This document shows, in pieces, positions 45,924 to 55,449 of a stretch of DNA of 64,000 nt (its first letter is position 1; every line of letters begins with the position of its first letter). The stretch is from the NCBI RefSeq assembly GCF_005938745.2, contig NZ_VCBX02000001.1, positions 6,152,501-6,216,500 on the forward strand, written 5' to 3'. Position numbers and translations under genes: made by a program. The notes below the pieces were generated by a model. It saw only the letters and a program-made list of their open reading frames with translations, was not told where the DNA came from and did not search any database. Source of the stretch: Rhodococcus sp. KBS0724 (GTDB lineage: Bacteria > Actinomycetota > Actinomycetes > Mycobacteriales > Mycobacteriaceae).

Positions 45924-47144
45924 TCAGTTCGCCTTGACTTCGCGGTACTTGCGCAGCTCCTGCTTGGCGATGGCGCGCTTGTGCACCTCGTCCGGACCGT
46001 CGGCCAGGCGAAGAGTGCGCATGTGCGCGTATGCCATCGCGAGCGGGAAGTCGTCCGTGACGCCACCGCCGCCGTGAACCTGGATCGCGCGGTCGATGAT
46101 CTTGAGCGCGATGTTGGGCGCCGCAACCTTGATAGCCGCGATCTCGGTGCGCGCTTCCTTGTTGCCCACCGTGTCCATCATGTGTGCAGCCTTGAGCGTG
46201 AGGAGACGAACCATCTCGATGTCGATGCGCGCCTCGGCGATCCAATCCTGGATGTTGGCGTTGTCACTGACAGGCTTTCCGAAGGTGATGCGAGTGGATG
46301 CGCGCTTACACATCAGTTCCAGTGCGCGCTCGGCCATTCCGATTGCACGCATGCAGTGGTGGATACGGCCGGGGCCCAGGCGCGCCTGGCTGATCGCGAA
46401 TCCTTCACCCTCGCCGGCAAGAATGTCCTTGGCCGGGACGCGCACGTCCTCGAAGGTGATCTCGCCGTGTCCTTCGCGGTCCTGGTAACCGAAGACGGGC
46501 AGGTTACGCACGATCGTGACGCCGGGAGCGTCGATCGGCACCACCATCATGGACTGCTGACGGTGCGTCGCGGCGTTGAAGTCGGTCTTACCCATGACGA
46601 TCAGAACTTTGCAGTTCTGGTGCAAAGCGTTGGAAGCGAACCACTTACGTCCGTTGAGTACGTACTCGTCGCCGTCGCGGTCCATACGGAGCTGAATGTT
46701 CGTGGCGTCGGAGCTGGCAACCTCGGGTTCCGTCATGGCAAAGGCGGACCGGATTTCACCGTTGAGCAGTGGCTTGAGGTACTTCTCCTTGTGCTCGTCG
46801 GTACCGAAGAGCGTGAGCACCTCCATGTTTCCCGTATCCGGAGCGGCGCAGTTGGTGGCTTCGGAGGCCAGGTGGCTGCGGCCCATGATCTCGGCAAGGG
46901 GTGCGTATTCCAGGTTGGTCAGGCCGGGGCCCCATTCGGGGTGGGGGTGAAAGAGATTCCACAATCCCCGTGCCTTGGCTTCCGTCTTCAGGTCTTCGAT
47001 GATCGGCGGCTGAAAGTGGGGGTTGCCGGACTCACGCATCTGCGCTTCGTAAACCGCTTCGGCCGGATAGACGTGCGTGTCCATGAAGTCGAGCAGTTCG
47101 GCCTGGTATTTCTTGGTGCGATCCGAGAACTCAAAGACTGACAT
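45924..47144 (-). CDS. ACAD11/LvaC-like acyl-CoA dehydrogenase
   Basis: The 406-residue protein has the motif [10 protein letters not shown] (101-110) and [14 protein letters not shown] (137-150), which are hallmarks of the ACAD10/ACAD11 group rather than ordinary FadE. Other family segments are [26 protein letters not shown] and [16 protein letters not shown]. In ACAD11 and LvaC the dehydrogenase-fold domain removes phosphate from the 4-phosphoacyl-CoA to give an enoyl-CoA. GGAG precedes the ATG. Its start overlaps the end of the enoyl-CoA hydratase gene. Confidence 0.87.
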   Translation of the reverse strand: MSVFEFSDRTKKYQAELLDFMDTHVYPAEAVYEAQMRESGNPHFQPPIIEDLKTEAKARGLWNLFHPHPEWGPGLTNLEYAPLAEIMGRSHLASEATNCAAPDTGNMEVLTLFGTDEHKEKYLKPLLNGEIRSAFAMTEPEVASSDATNIQLRMDRDGDEYVLNGRKWFASNALHQNCKVLIVMGKTDFNAATHRQQSMMVVPIDAPGVTIVRNLPVFGYQDREGHGEITFEDVRVPAKDILAGEGEGFAISQARLGPGRIHHCMRAIGMAERALELMCKRASTRITFGKPVSDNANIQDWIAEARIDIEMVRLLTLKAAHMMDTVGNKEARTEIAAIKVAAPNIALKIIDRAIQVHGGGGVTDDFPLAMAYAHMRTLRLADGPDEVHKRAIAKQELRKYREVKAN

Positions 47145-47931
47145 GTGAACTCCTGAGAGAGAGGGAAGGAAAATTGGGTGGCCGACGCTCTAGATGACTC
47201 GCAACACCTTCGACGACATCCGGTCCGCGAAATGCGTTGACCATGAGCGTTTCCGCGCGCTGCGCAGATTCGTCGAACGTGCCGGTCTCATCGGCGCTCA
47301 GCTGGGATTTCATGACGGACAACGAAGTGGGCGAGCACGTGGCCGCCAGTTCTGCGGCGTAGGCAACCGCCGCTTCGACCACATCACCGTCGACCAAGTG
47401 GTCGATCAGTCCGATGCGGTACGCCTCGTCGGCTCCGACCATTCGACTGGACAGCAGCAAATCGGTGGCCCGACTCCGGCCGACGAGCCTTGGCAACATC
47501 CATGAGATGCCGTACTCGGCGATCAACCCACGCTTGGCAAATGCGGTGGTGAATCGTGTTGCGGAAGAGCCGAATCGAACGTCGCAGTACAGCGCTTCCA
47601 CGAAACCGAGTCCGGCTGCCACTCCGTTGATCGCCCCGATCAACGGCTTGCGCATTGACTTGGGAAACTCGCGTGGCCGAGGCCTCACCAGGTCCTCGTC
47701 GGAAACCTCGCCGACGTTTTTCAGATTGCTCAGATCTGCGCCCGAGCAAAATCCACGCCCCGCACCCGTGATCACGATCGCCCGGATGTCTGGATCACTG
47801 TCCGCGGCAGTTAGCAGATCGAAGTACGCGTCCTCGAGTTCGTTTGTCCAGGCGTTCAGGACATCCGGGCGGTTGAACGTCAACAGTAGGACGGCCCCCC
47901 GCCGTTCCGAAAGTACAAGTTCCGAATTCAT
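47131..47931 (-). CDS. Enoyl-CoA hydratase/isomerase (crotonase family)
   Basis: The 266-residue crotonase-fold protein has the oxyanion-hole segments [20 protein letters not shown] and [23 protein letters not shown]. One catalytic Glu of the hydratase pair appears kept ([14 protein letters not shown]). Hydratase or isomerase activity on enoyl-CoA fits the operon. The ATG overlaps the upstream SDR stop (ATGA), and the end overlaps the ACAD11-like start by 14 bp. Confidence 0.9.
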   Translation of the reverse strand: MNSELVLSERRGAVLLLTFNRPDVLNAWTNELEDAYFDLLTAADSDPDIRAIVITGAGRGFCSGADLSNLKNVGEVSDEDLVRPRPREFPKSMRKPLIGAINGVAAGLGFVEALYCDVRFGSSATRFTTAFAKRGLIAEYGISWMLPRLVGRSRATDLLLSSRMVGADEAYRIGLIDHLVDGDVVEAAVAYAAELAATCSPTSLSVMKSQLSADETGTFDESAQRAETLMVNAFRGPDVVEGVASHLERRPPNFPSLSLRSSHVSL

Positions 47932-48749
47932 CGCGTTCCGGCGAGCAACGATGCCTGGTAACGGCGCATTCCGCTGAGCCAGCGATCGTAGTCAGCGCCC
48001 TTTTGCCGGTACATGTCCAGCACTTTCGGGTGCGGGAGGATGAGGAAATGCTCGGCGTCCATTGCAGCCAGAACGATTTCGGCACACTGATCGGGTTCGA
48101 TCACCTCGCCGGCCGCAAGGACTGCGCCCGTCGCGGCGACTCCCAGGGGATCGCCGGTTTCTTTCCCCTCGTAGAGGAGTTTGGTGTTGACACCCATCGG
48201 ACACAGGCAGCTGACTCGGACGCCCTTGTCGCCGTATGTCATCGACAGCCACTCGGCAAATCCCACTGCCGCGTGCTTGGTGACCGAATACACCGCCGAA
48301 CCGACCTGCGTGAGCAGGCCGGCAGCCGAAGCGGTGCTGACGAAGTACCCTTCGCCGCGCTCGACCCATCCTGGAACCAACAAGCGAGCGGCGCGAATAT
48401 GAGCTCGCACGTTGATGTCGAAGGCTACGTCCCAGCCGTCCTCGTCGACGTCGAGACCGAGGCCGCCGGTGATACCGGCATTCGCGAAGTAGAGATCAAC
48501 GGGGCCGAAGGCATCCTCGGCCTGTGCGATCAATCCCTCGATCACACCGGCATCGGACACGTCGCCGCCGGCGGATACTGCCGATCCTGGATGCGCAGTG
48601 TTGACCGCATCGGCCACAGCGGCAGCTGCATCGGCATTGAGATCTGCCACGACTACGCGGGCACCTTCCGCCGCCAGCTTTTTGGCGAGCGCTCCCCCGA
48701 TGCCGCCGCCACCTCCGGTGACAATTGCAACCTTCTGGGCGACCTTCAT
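47928..48749 (-). CDS. Short-chain dehydrogenase/reductase (first gene of the catabolic operon)
   Basis: The 273-residue SDR has TGGGGGIGG (11-19), YFANAGITGG, STASAAGLL and catalytic Tyr and Lys in AVYSVTKHAAVGFAEWL. It is the first gene of the eleven-gene minus-strand operon and is divergent from the MaoC gene. The 145-bp space between them holds the shared operator. It likely oxidises a hydroxyl group of the substrate. Confidence 0.87.
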   Translation of the reverse strand: MKVAQKVAIVTGGGGGIGGALAKKLAAEGARVVVADLNADAAAAVADAVNTAHPGSAVSAGGDVSDAGVIEGLIAQAEDAFGPVDLYFANAGITGGLGLDVDEDGWDVAFDINVRAHIRAARLLVPGWVERGEGYFVSTASAAGLLTQVGSAVYSVTKHAAVGFAEWLSMTYGDKGVRVSCLCPMGVNTKLLYEGKETGDPLGVAATGAVLAAGEVIEPDQCAEIVLAAMDAEHFLILPHPKVLDMYRQKGADYDRWLSGMRRYQASLLAGTR

Positions 48750-48810
48750 TCGCGATTCCTCTCGTTTGCATTCACCGAAAGCAACTACCGTGATCCACGT
48801 CTCTTGTCAT

Positions 48811-48836
48811 GTATAGTTGAATCCGGCGTCAACTTC
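48811..48836. promoter_or_regulatory. Operator-like 26-mer, site A (divergent SDR/maoC promoters)
   Basis: GTTGA-N8-TCAAC (48816-48833) is a perfect 5-bp inverted repeat within a 26-bp segment repeated at 50154 and 53624. The edges are 58 bp from the maoC start and 61 bp from the operon start. Confidence 0.65.
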
Positions 48837-48894
48837 AACCGTCGCCGGTGGAATCTATTCTTCCAACCTCCTGAACTGCGAGTAAAGGATCACG

Positions 48895-49371
48895 ATGACT
48901 GAAGATCAATTGCCCGTCCGCCCATCCACCTTCGCCGAGCTCGAGAAGTTGATCGGCCGAGAACTGGGCCCCACCGAGTGGTACGAGATCACCCAGGAAC
49001 GCATCGACGCTTTTGCCGCGGTCACCAACGACCACCAGTGGATTCACGTCGACCCGGAACGCGCGGCGTCGAGCCCGTTCGGCAGCACCATCGCGCACGG
49101 ACTCTTCAGCCTGTCCCTTGGCCCACAGTTCTCCTACCAACTCATCGCTTTCGACGGCTTCGCACACAGCCTCAACTACGGATACGACAAGGTTCGATTC
49201 CCGGCACCGGTTCCCGTGGGTTCACGCCTGCGCATGCGATCGACAGTGGTATCCGCCGAACAGTTGCCTGGCGGCATCCAGGTCAAGACGCGGCAGGTCG
49301 TCGAGCGCGAAGGGTCCGACAAGCCCGTGGCCGTCGCGGAAGCGGTAGCTCGCGTCGTCGAGAAGAGCTGA
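48895..49371 (+). CDS. MaoC-family (R)-specific enoyl-CoA hydratase
   Basis: The 158-residue hot-dog-fold protein has the catalytic D46 and H51 in TNDHQWIHVDPERA and the conserved FGSTIAHGLFSLSL (62-75). It hydrates enoyl-CoA to an (R)-3-hydroxyacyl-CoA. It is a single plus-strand gene divergent from the catabolic operon and probably co-regulated through site A. A terminator follows. Confidence 0.92.
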   Translation: MTEDQLPVRPSTFAELEKLIGRELGPTEWYEITQERIDAFAAVTNDHQWIHVDPERAASSPFGSTIAHGLFSLSLGPQFSYQLIAFDGFAHSLNYGYDKVRFPAPVPVGSRLRMRSTVVSAEQLPGGIQVKTRQVVEREGSDKPVAVAEAVARVVEKS

Positions 49372-49379
49372 GACGATTT

Positions 49380-49419
49380 CGAAGCGCGCCCCGAGCACTC
49401 TCGGCCAGGGCGCGCTTCG
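49380..49419. terminator. Bidirectional terminator between maoC and tetR
   Basis: A 12-bp GC-rich stem (49380-49391 and 49408-49419) has a nested CCGAG/CTCGG hairpin in the loop. It lies 9 bp after maoC and at the 3' edge of the convergent tetR gene. Confidence 0.75.
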
Positions 49420-50100
49420 TCAGCTCCGTTCGGGGAACTTCAGCGCATTAGCCCACAGGTCTGTAACGGTGTCGACGATCTCGTCGAATTCGACCCGCCT
49501 TCCGTCCAATCGCCCCTCACCCAAGGTGAATACACTGTAGGCAAATCGACTCACCATGCCGGACAATGCCATTGACGTGAGCAGCGGGTTCAAGCCCGGA
49601 TCGGCTACGCCACGCTCCTGAAGTTCGGCGATACCGCGGGCGTTGCGCAGGATAAAGGCATCGGCTCGCTCATTGCGAATCCTACGGAACTCCGGGTCGA
49701 TACTTGCAACTTGCTCCATCAATCCCATCAACTGCGCATTCCGTTGATATGCAGCAAGATACGCCCGATTACTCGCCTCCAGAACGGCGTACGGATCGTC
49801 GGTACCGGCAACCCTACCCATGCCCGGATGCATCATCTCTTCACGAGCGACCTCGAGGACCGCCGCAAAAACTTCTTCCTTGTTGGCAAAATACGTGTAA
49901 AAGGACCCGGTGGCACACCCCGCTTCCCTCGCGATATCGACCAATCGAGCATCGAGATAGCCGACACGTTCGAAAACCACACGCGCAGAGGCAATCAACG
50001 CCGCGCGAGTGCGTGCACCTCGCTCGGTACTCGGCGGATCACGATGCCCCGCCGGCGGGGCAAGAGGCAGTTCGGATAGATGCGAATCGTCATCCAACAC
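49420..50100 (-). CDS. TetR-family repressor, probable regulator of the acyl-CoA catabolic region
   Basis: The 226-residue TetR protein has the HTH segment RAALIASARVVFERVGYLDARLVDIAREAGCATGSFYTYFANKEEVFAAVLE, then a ligand domain. The start GTG at 50100 is chosen because GGAAAGG lies 8 bp upstream. GTG 50124, in frame, has a poor ribosome site. It is divergent from the CoA-ligase gene, with operator-like site B 53 bp from its start, which suggests autoregulation. The effector is probably an acyl-CoA of the pathway, as for other actinobacterial TetR regulators of acyl-CoA catabolism; this is inferred. Confidence 0.85.
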   Translation of the reverse strand: MLDDDSHLSELPLAPPAGHRDPPSTERGARTRAALIASARVVFERVGYLDARLVDIAREAGCATGSFYTYFANKEEVFAAVLEVAREEMMHPGMGRVAGTDDPYAVLEASNRAYLAAYQRNAQLMGLMEQVASIDPEFRRIRNERADAFILRNARGIAELQERGVADPGLNPLLTSMALSGMVSRFAYSVFTLGEGRLDGRRVEFDEIVDTVTDLWANALKFPERS

Positions 50101-50153
50101 GCTAACCGCCTTTCCGAAGTTCACTGCCGTTAAAGAGGATTCGCTACTAACTC

Positions 50154-50179
50154 AATGTTGACACCGAGTTCAAGTGTAC
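50154..50179. promoter_or_regulatory. Operator-like 26-mer, site B (divergent tetR/CoA-ligase promoters)
   Basis: GTTGA-N8-TCAAG (50157-50174) is the second copy of the 26-bp element, in the same orientation as the ligase gene. It is 55 bp from the ligase start and 53 bp from the tetR start. Confidence 0.65.
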
Positions 50180-50234
50180 GCTCGGCAAAGACATCAGGAC
50201 ACACAATCGGTCGATTCTCCTGAAAGGCACAACC

Positions 50235-51737
50235 ATGGTCAGCGTTCTCGATCCGGTCACCCGTTACGCCGTAGTTACACCGGACAATATCGCGATTCGC
50301 GGTTCCGACCGGGACTGGACATACCGACAACTCCACGACGCATCCCTCACGTTCGGCGGCCGAATCCGTGCTGCCGGATTGAACGAAGGTGACCGGGTAT
50401 TGCTCGCGGCACCGTCAGTTGCCGAATTCATCGTGGCATACCTGGGCATTCAGGCAGCCGGGTGCGTTGTCGTCCCGGTCAACACCATGTCGACTCAGCC
50501 CGAGATCGAGTACGTGCTCGACGACGCCGACATCTCGCTCGCCATCGCGTGGCATCAACTCGGACCGGCGGCCCACGATGCCGGTACAGCCCACGGCGTG
50601 CCGGTCTGGACTCTCACCGAAGAAACGGCGCCAACCGACCAGGAACAGACAGCCATTGCCGACCGGGATGCAGAGGACACCACGGCAATTCTCTACACCT
50701 CAGGCACAACCGGACGGCCGAAGGGCGCTCTGCTGACCGTCGGAAACCTGTTGTCCGCCGGCGAGATCGGTGCCGAGAGCAGCCGCGGAAATCCGTCGGA
50801 CCGCACCGGAACCGGACTGCCGCTCTTTCACATCTTCGGCCAGGGTTCGGTCATGATGGCAACCTTCACCGGCGGCGGATCGCTGTCCCTGCTCGCCCGG
50901 TTCGATCCCGCTGCCATGCTCGATCTGGTGCGTCGGGACAAGCTCACCATCATGGCCGGCGTCCCCACCATGTGGAATGCCATGCTGCACGCCGCAGCCG
51001 ACGTGGACAGTTCCGACTTCGAACAACTGCGGATCGCGATCTCCGGCGGCGCGTCACTTCCCGGCGAGGTGGCACGGGCCTTCGAAGCACGTTTCCACTG
51101 CACGATCCTCGAGGGCTACGGCCTGACAGAGACGAGCGCGTTCGGAACTTTCAACAGCATCGACCGTGTTGCAAAGATCGGATACACCGGCCGCGCCGTA
51201 CCCCGCACCGAGGTCGAGGTGCGTGATTACGACGGAAATGTCTGCGCGGCAGGCACAGTGGGTGAGGTGTTCATCAAAGGACCGACGGTCATGAAGGGAT
51301 ACTGGAAGCGCCCAGACGACACTGCAGCCGTTCTGTCCGACGACGGCTGGTTCCGCACCGGCGACCTCGGTGAGACCGACAGCGACGGGGACCTTCGCAT
51401 CGTCGACCGCGTCAAGGACCTCATCATCCGCGGTGGATACAACGTGTACCCCGGCGAAGTGGAGGAAGTGCTGTATCAGCATCCCGCCATCATCGAAGCT
51501 GCAGTGATAGGTATCCCGGACGACTACTACGGGGAGGAAGTCGCGGCAGTCGTAGCAGTGCGCCCTGGTAGCGCAGTCGACGCCGCAGAAGTAACATCGT
51601 GGGCGCGGGAGCGCCTGTCCGCGTACAAGATTCCCAGGGTCGTCCAGTTCATCGACGCACTCCCCAAGGGTTCGACGGGAAAGATCCTCAAGCGATCGAT
51701 CGACCGAACCGAACTCCTCGCGCAGAAGCAGAACTGA
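50235..51737 (+). CDS. Acyl-CoA synthetase (AMP-forming, FadD-like)
   Basis: The 500-residue adenylate-forming ligase has the phosphate loop YTSGTTGRPKG (154-164), YGLTETSAFGTF, the TGDLGE segment, the hinge VKDLIIRGGYNVYP and the catalytic Lys of LPKGSTGKILKR near the C-terminus. It activates a carboxylic acid to its CoA thioester. GAAAGG precedes the ATG. It is a single plus-strand gene divergent from tetR, followed by a terminator. Its substrate may enter the catabolic operon at 48749. Confidence 0.93.
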   Translation: MVSVLDPVTRYAVVTPDNIAIRGSDRDWTYRQLHDASLTFGGRIRAAGLNEGDRVLLAAPSVAEFIVAYLGIQAAGCVVVPVNTMSTQPEIEYVLDDADISLAIAWHQLGPAAHDAGTAHGVPVWTLTEETAPTDQEQTAIADRDAEDTTAILYTSGTTGRPKGALLTVGNLLSAGEIGAESSRGNPSDRTGTGLPLFHIFGQGSVMMATFTGGGSLSLLARFDPAAMLDLVRRDKLTIMAGVPTMWNAMLHAAADVDSSDFEQLRIAISGGASLPGEVARAFEARFHCTILEGYGLTETSAFGTFNSIDRVAKIGYTGRAVPRTEVEVRDYDGNVCAAGTVGEVFIKGPTVMKGYWKRPDDTAAVLSDDGWFRTGDLGETDSDGDLRIVDRVKDLIIRGGYNVYPGEVEEVLYQHPAIIEAAVIGIPDDYYGEEVAAVVAVRPGSAVDAAEVTSWARERLSAYKIPRVVQFIDALPKGSTGKILKRSIDRTELLAQKQN

Positions 51738-51741
51738 AAAC

Positions 51742-51781
51742 ACAGGTGAGCCCCGGCGAGAATTCGCCGGGGCTCACCTGT
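51742..51781. terminator. Bidirectional terminator with 18-bp perfect stem
   Basis: Perfectly complementary 18-bp arms (51742-51759 and 51764-51781) with loop GAAT lie 5 bp after the CoA ligase, before the convergent monooxygenase gene. Confidence 0.88.
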
Positions 51782-51811
51782 TCACGAGCTCAGAGAGCCC
51801 TGTTCATGCAC

Positions 51812-52099
51812 TCAGAGAGCGTCGAAGTACTCGATCTGCGGAGCACCGGCGAGGAACGGCGCCATCGCCTTGCCTGCTGCCTGGAAATGCTCGGACGTTC
51901 CGTGCGCCTTGATTGCAGCGCTGTCCTGGTACAGCTCCATGAATTTGTAGGAGTTCGTATCGGTCTTCGATCGAATCAGTTGATACAAAACCGTTCCCGG
52001 CTCTTCGGCGCGCACCTTTTCCGCAAGTTCGGAAATAACGGCCTCGAACTGCTCGCCACTTCCGTCCTTGACCGTGATCTCCGCGATGACAGCAATCAT
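51812..52099 (-). CDS. Antibiotic biosynthesis monooxygenase (ABM) domain protein
   Basis: The 95-residue dimeric ferredoxin-like-fold protein of the ABM/YgiN family has AEEPGTVLYQLIRSKTDTNSYKFMELYQD and HGTSEHFQAAGK, where H66 and the EHF segment are conserved. Members are cofactor-free quinol monooxygenases or heme/small-molecule binding proteins. It lies downstream of the MHS transporter (74 bp) and may share its transcript. Confidence 0.85.
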   Translation of the reverse strand: MIAVIAEITVKDGSGEQFEAVISELAEKVRAEEPGTVLYQLIRSKTDTNSYKFMELYQDSAAIKAHGTSEHFQAAGKAMAPFLAGAPQIEYFDAL

Positions 52100-52173
52100 T
52101 CATTCCTCCAGAAGTAGTTCCAGCAGTACCACACAACGTACAGATCTACGGCGAAGACAGTAAGCCGAACGAG

Positions 52174-53565
52174 CTACGACGCATACAGATGAGCACCGGG
52201 GATCGCATCCGGATCATCACGGACTTTCTTCGGGTTGGTCTCGGCAAGCGCCCACGCACTGAAGAAGGTCACCAATCCCATCAGGGCGACGAACACCGCA
52301 ACCCAGGTCGTGGTTCCCGTCTTCGCAATCAGCGCCGTCATGATGAACGGCGTGCCACCGCTGACAGTGATCGCCGCCAATTGGTATGCAAGAGACGCCG
52401 CGGAGTAGCGGACGTTCGGGGCGAACAACTCGCCCATATATGCCGCGATGGGCCCGTACGTCATCGACTGGAACACACTGCCGACGGTTACAGCGATAAA
52501 GAAGAGCGGTAGCGACTTGGTGTTGATCAGCCAGAAGTACGGAAACGCCCATACGACGATCGCGGCCGCGCCGATCAAGATCATCGGACGACGGCCTATC
52601 CTGTCCGACATCTTTCCCGACCAAAGAACCACTCCGACGGTCAGTAGCGCGCTGAGGAGGGAGATGATCAGAAGAGAGTTCCTCTTGAGTCCGAGTTCTG
52701 TTGTGCCGTAGCTCAAAACACCGGCAATGCTGATATAGAAGAGCGAGTTGGTAGCAGCGAGAAGACCGCAGCCGAGAAGAATCTTGCGCCAATGCGTTTT
52801 GATCGCCTTTGTCAGCGGCGCCTGTACTACTGTGTCCTTCTTGTTGCGAGCCGCTTCTTTCTGCAGCTCGAGGAATTCCGGAGTGTCTTCGACCTTGGTC
52901 TGGATGTACAGGACGACGGGGAAGAGCAGGGCACTGGCGAAGAACGGAATTCGCCACCCCCAACTGAGGAATGCTTCGTTCGAGATCGTCGCAGTGGCGA
53001 TCAGAAATACCACGTTTCCGAGAACCACGCCGAACGAAACACCCATCTGCCCAAAGGTTCCAGAGAATCCCCGCTTCTTGGGGCTAGCCGATTCCGTGAG
53101 CAGCAAGACTATGCCGCCCCACTGTCCACCGCAGGCAAGACCTTGAATGAATCGCAAGGTGACCAACAGAATCGGAGCAGCGACGCCAATCGCGGATGCG
53201 CTCGGAATCGCGCCGATCAGGAACGTCGCCAATGCCATCAGGAGCAGGCAGGTAACCACGGCGGGCTTACGTCCGTACTTGTCCCCGAAATGGCCGGCAA
53301 CCACCCCACCGATCGGTCGGGCCACGAATCCCGCCCAGAACGTACTGAACGAGAGCAACGTGCCCATGAGTGCAGACGAGTGCGGGAAGAACACATGCGG
53401 AAAGACAAGTGCTGCAGCCGTTCCGTACAAGAAGAAGTCGTACCATTCGATGGAGCTGCCCAAAAGACCGGCGCCGAGAAGCTTGCGATGCGCACGCTTC
53501 CTGGTGCGCTCTTGATCGGATACACCCCCGCCGGCCCTGCCCGAATTCACTACCGATCTTGTCAT
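52174..53565 (-). CDS. MHS-family MFS transporter
   Basis: The 463-residue, 12-span metabolite:H+ symporter has SSIEWYDFFLYGTAAALVFPHVFFP (first helix), ARPIGGVVAGHFGDKYGRKP (TM2-3 loop) and RFIQGLACGGQWGGIVLLLTES. MHS members import organic acids such as shikimate, alpha-ketoglutarate or benzoate analogues. The start at 53565 follows GGAG; the open frame extends 37 codons upstream. Operator-like site C lies 59 bp upstream, linking it to the acyl-CoA region. It probably imports the acid or lactone substrate. Confidence 0.9.
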   Translation of the reverse strand: MTRSVVNSGRAGGGVSDQERTRKRAHRKLLGAGLLGSSIEWYDFFLYGTAAALVFPHVFFPHSSALMGTLLSFSTFWAGFVARPIGGVVAGHFGDKYGRKPAVVTCLLLMALATFLIGAIPSASAIGVAAPILLVTLRFIQGLACGGQWGGIVLLLTESASPKKRGFSGTFGQMGVSFGVVLGNVVFLIATATISNEAFLSWGWRIPFFASALLFPVVLYIQTKVEDTPEFLELQKEAARNKKDTVVQAPLTKAIKTHWRKILLGCGLLAATNSLFYISIAGVLSYGTTELGLKRNSLLIISLLSALLTVGVVLWSGKMSDRIGRRPMILIGAAAIVVWAFPYFWLINTKSLPLFFIAVTVGSVFQSMTYGPIAAYMGELFAPNVRYSAASLAYQLAAITVSGGTPFIMTALIAKTGTTTWVAVFVALMGLVTFFSAWALAETNPKKVRDDPDAIPGAHLYAS

Positions 53566-53623
53566 GCCTACTCCTCGATGGGTCGTAGCGATTGCATCAG
53601 AACGAAGCGCCACCCCGACAGTA

Positions 53624-53649
53624 GAAACTGACGCCAACTTCAAGTTCAG
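53624..53649. promoter_or_regulatory. Operator-like 26-mer, site C (MHS transporter promoter)
   Basis: ACTGA-N8-TCAAG (53627-53644) is the third and weakest copy of the 26-bp element, with its edge 58 bp from the transporter start. The conserved core is TGAC(G/A)CC followed by TTCAA. Confidence 0.6.
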
Positions 53650-53790
53650 ATGATGTGACCAGTGTGCGACAGCCAAGGAGTGATGTCAATCACTGAATAG
53701 TATTGTTATGCAATGTATTTGACATGCTCTAAGCGGGCACGACAACTGCCGACTCATCACGATTCGATGAGCCGGCAGTCAGTTGTGAAA

Positions 53791-55446
53791 TTAGCGTGGA
53801 ACCCTCAATTCACGACGAAGAATCTTGCCACTCACCGTTTTCGGCAGATCACTCATGATCTCGACGATGCGCGGATACTTGTATGCCGCCAGCCTTTCCT
53901 TGCAGAACTCGACGAGATCCTCGGCGCTCGCCTCGGACCCGTCCTTGAAGGACACGAAAGCCTTCACAGTTTCGCCGCGATATGGATCCACGACACCGAC
54001 CACGGCAGCTTCCCGCACGGCAGGGTGTTCATAGAGAACATCTTCCACTTCACGTGGCCACACTTTGAAGCCCGAGGCATTGATCTGATCTTTCATCCGA
54101 TCGACGACGTAGAACCATCCGTCACCGTCCATGAATCCGATGTCGCCGGTGTGAAAACGCCCGCCCGGCATGGCATGTGCCGTTTCCTCCGGCTTGTTCC
54201 AGTAACCGAGCGCGACCTGTGGACCGGAGACCACGATCTCGCCGTACTCCCCGATTTGTACCGGCTTGTCATTCTCGTCCACTATCTCGGCGTACGTATT
54301 CGAGACCGGCACACCGACGGCCACCGCTCCCGACGCCGGATCTACCGGCGCTTCACGAGAATTCGGTACGACGATTGCCGGGCTGTTCGTTTCGGTGAGT
54401 CCGTAGCCGTTGTGAATGTAGTGACCGAACTTCGCCCGGAACGCTTCCAACGCCGCGTGCGGAATCGGCGCGCCACCCGAATACACCGACTCGAGACTGC
54501 TCAGCAGTTCCTTCGAGACTGCGACACTGTCCGTCCAGGCGATGAACACTGTGATCGCACCGATGATCGCGGTTGCCCGATGCTCCGAAATCGATTCCGC
54601 CGCAACGATAGGATGGAATCGACACGTCAGAATCGTGGGCGCACCGGCCAGGAGAGGAGCCGCGACATGCCCGATCAATCCGGTGATATGGAACAACGGC
54701 GCCACCGCGAACATCGCGCCGCCGGGGCGCAGCCCCAACCAGTCCCGATAGATCTGCGCCGCGAACACGACATTCGCGTGCGTGTTCATCGACCCCTTCG
54801 GCGGGCCGGTAGTCCCTGACGTATAGGGAAGGTAGGCAAGATCTTCCGGGTCCAGATCGACCTGCCCGGGCTTCTGCCCTCGATGAGCCTCTATCAATTC
54901 CAGTAGGTCAGGAAAGCCGTCGTGGCGAATCCTGGATACCGAACCGAAGATCCGTTGGTCGTCGCGCGACTGAAAATCCAGTTCCGACGTGGTGATGACC
55001 CGTCGTACCTCGGTGCCTGTCGACGCGGCCGCAACGGTCTCGGCCGCGGACTCGAGACAGATGACTGCTACCGCGCCGCTGTCGGCGAGAACAGTGGACA
55101 GTTCACGCTCCCGGTACATCGGATTGACCGGAACGACGACGGCGCCGAGTTTCCAGACCGCGACCGTCGCGATCACGAACTGCGGAACATTCTGCAGGAC
55201 AAAGGAAACTCTGTCCCCGAACCCGATTCCGTCTTCAGCGAGAGCCACGGCAAGCGCGTCCGACATCTCGTCCAATTCGGCGAAACTGACAGTCCGCTCG
55301 AAGTACCGGATGATCGGAGCATCACGATCTCGCGCCAGCGATGCCCGGAACATCGCCAGCGCACTGACGTGCTCGATGTCTACGGCCGGCGGAGTGTCGG
55401 CGTCGTAGTTAGCGAGCCAGGGCTTGCTCTCGTACATGTTGGTCAT
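53791..55446 (-). CDS. qsdC: Acyl-CoA ligase of the qsd operon
   Basis: The 551-residue AMP-forming ligase has YTSGTTGPPKG (208-218), GYGLTETNSPAIV, HTGDIGFMDGDGWFYVVDRMKD and the terminal LPKTVSGKILRREL. In R. erythropolis the qsd operon encodes lactonase QsdA followed by a fatty acyl-CoA ligase QsdC, and this gene matches in order and type. It starts 3 bp after the qsdA stop. It would activate the hydroxyacid released from lactones. The ATG at 55437 is an alternative start. Confidence 0.9.
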   Translation of the reverse strand: MTNMYESKPWLANYDADTPPAVDIEHVSALAMFRASLARDRDAPIIRYFERTVSFAELDEMSDALAVALAEDGIGFGDRVSFVLQNVPQFVIATVAVWKLGAVVVPVNPMYRERELSTVLADSGAVAVICLESAAETVAAASTGTEVRRVITTSELDFQSRDDQRIFGSVSRIRHDGFPDLLELIEAHRGQKPGQVDLDPEDLAYLPYTSGTTGPPKGSMNTHANVVFAAQIYRDWLGLRPGGAMFAVAPLFHITGLIGHVAAPLLAGAPTILTCRFHPIVAAESISEHRATAIIGAITVFIAWTDSVAVSKELLSSLESVYSGGAPIPHAALEAFRAKFGHYIHNGYGLTETNSPAIVVPNSREAPVDPASGAVAVGVPVSNTYAEIVDENDKPVQIGEYGEIVVSGPQVALGYWNKPEETAHAMPGGRFHTGDIGFMDGDGWFYVVDRMKDQINASGFKVWPREVEDVLYEHPAVREAAVVGVVDPYRGETVKAFVSFKDGSEASAEDLVEFCKERLAAYKYPRIVEIMSDLPKTVSGKILRRELRVPR

Positions 55447-55449
55447 AAC

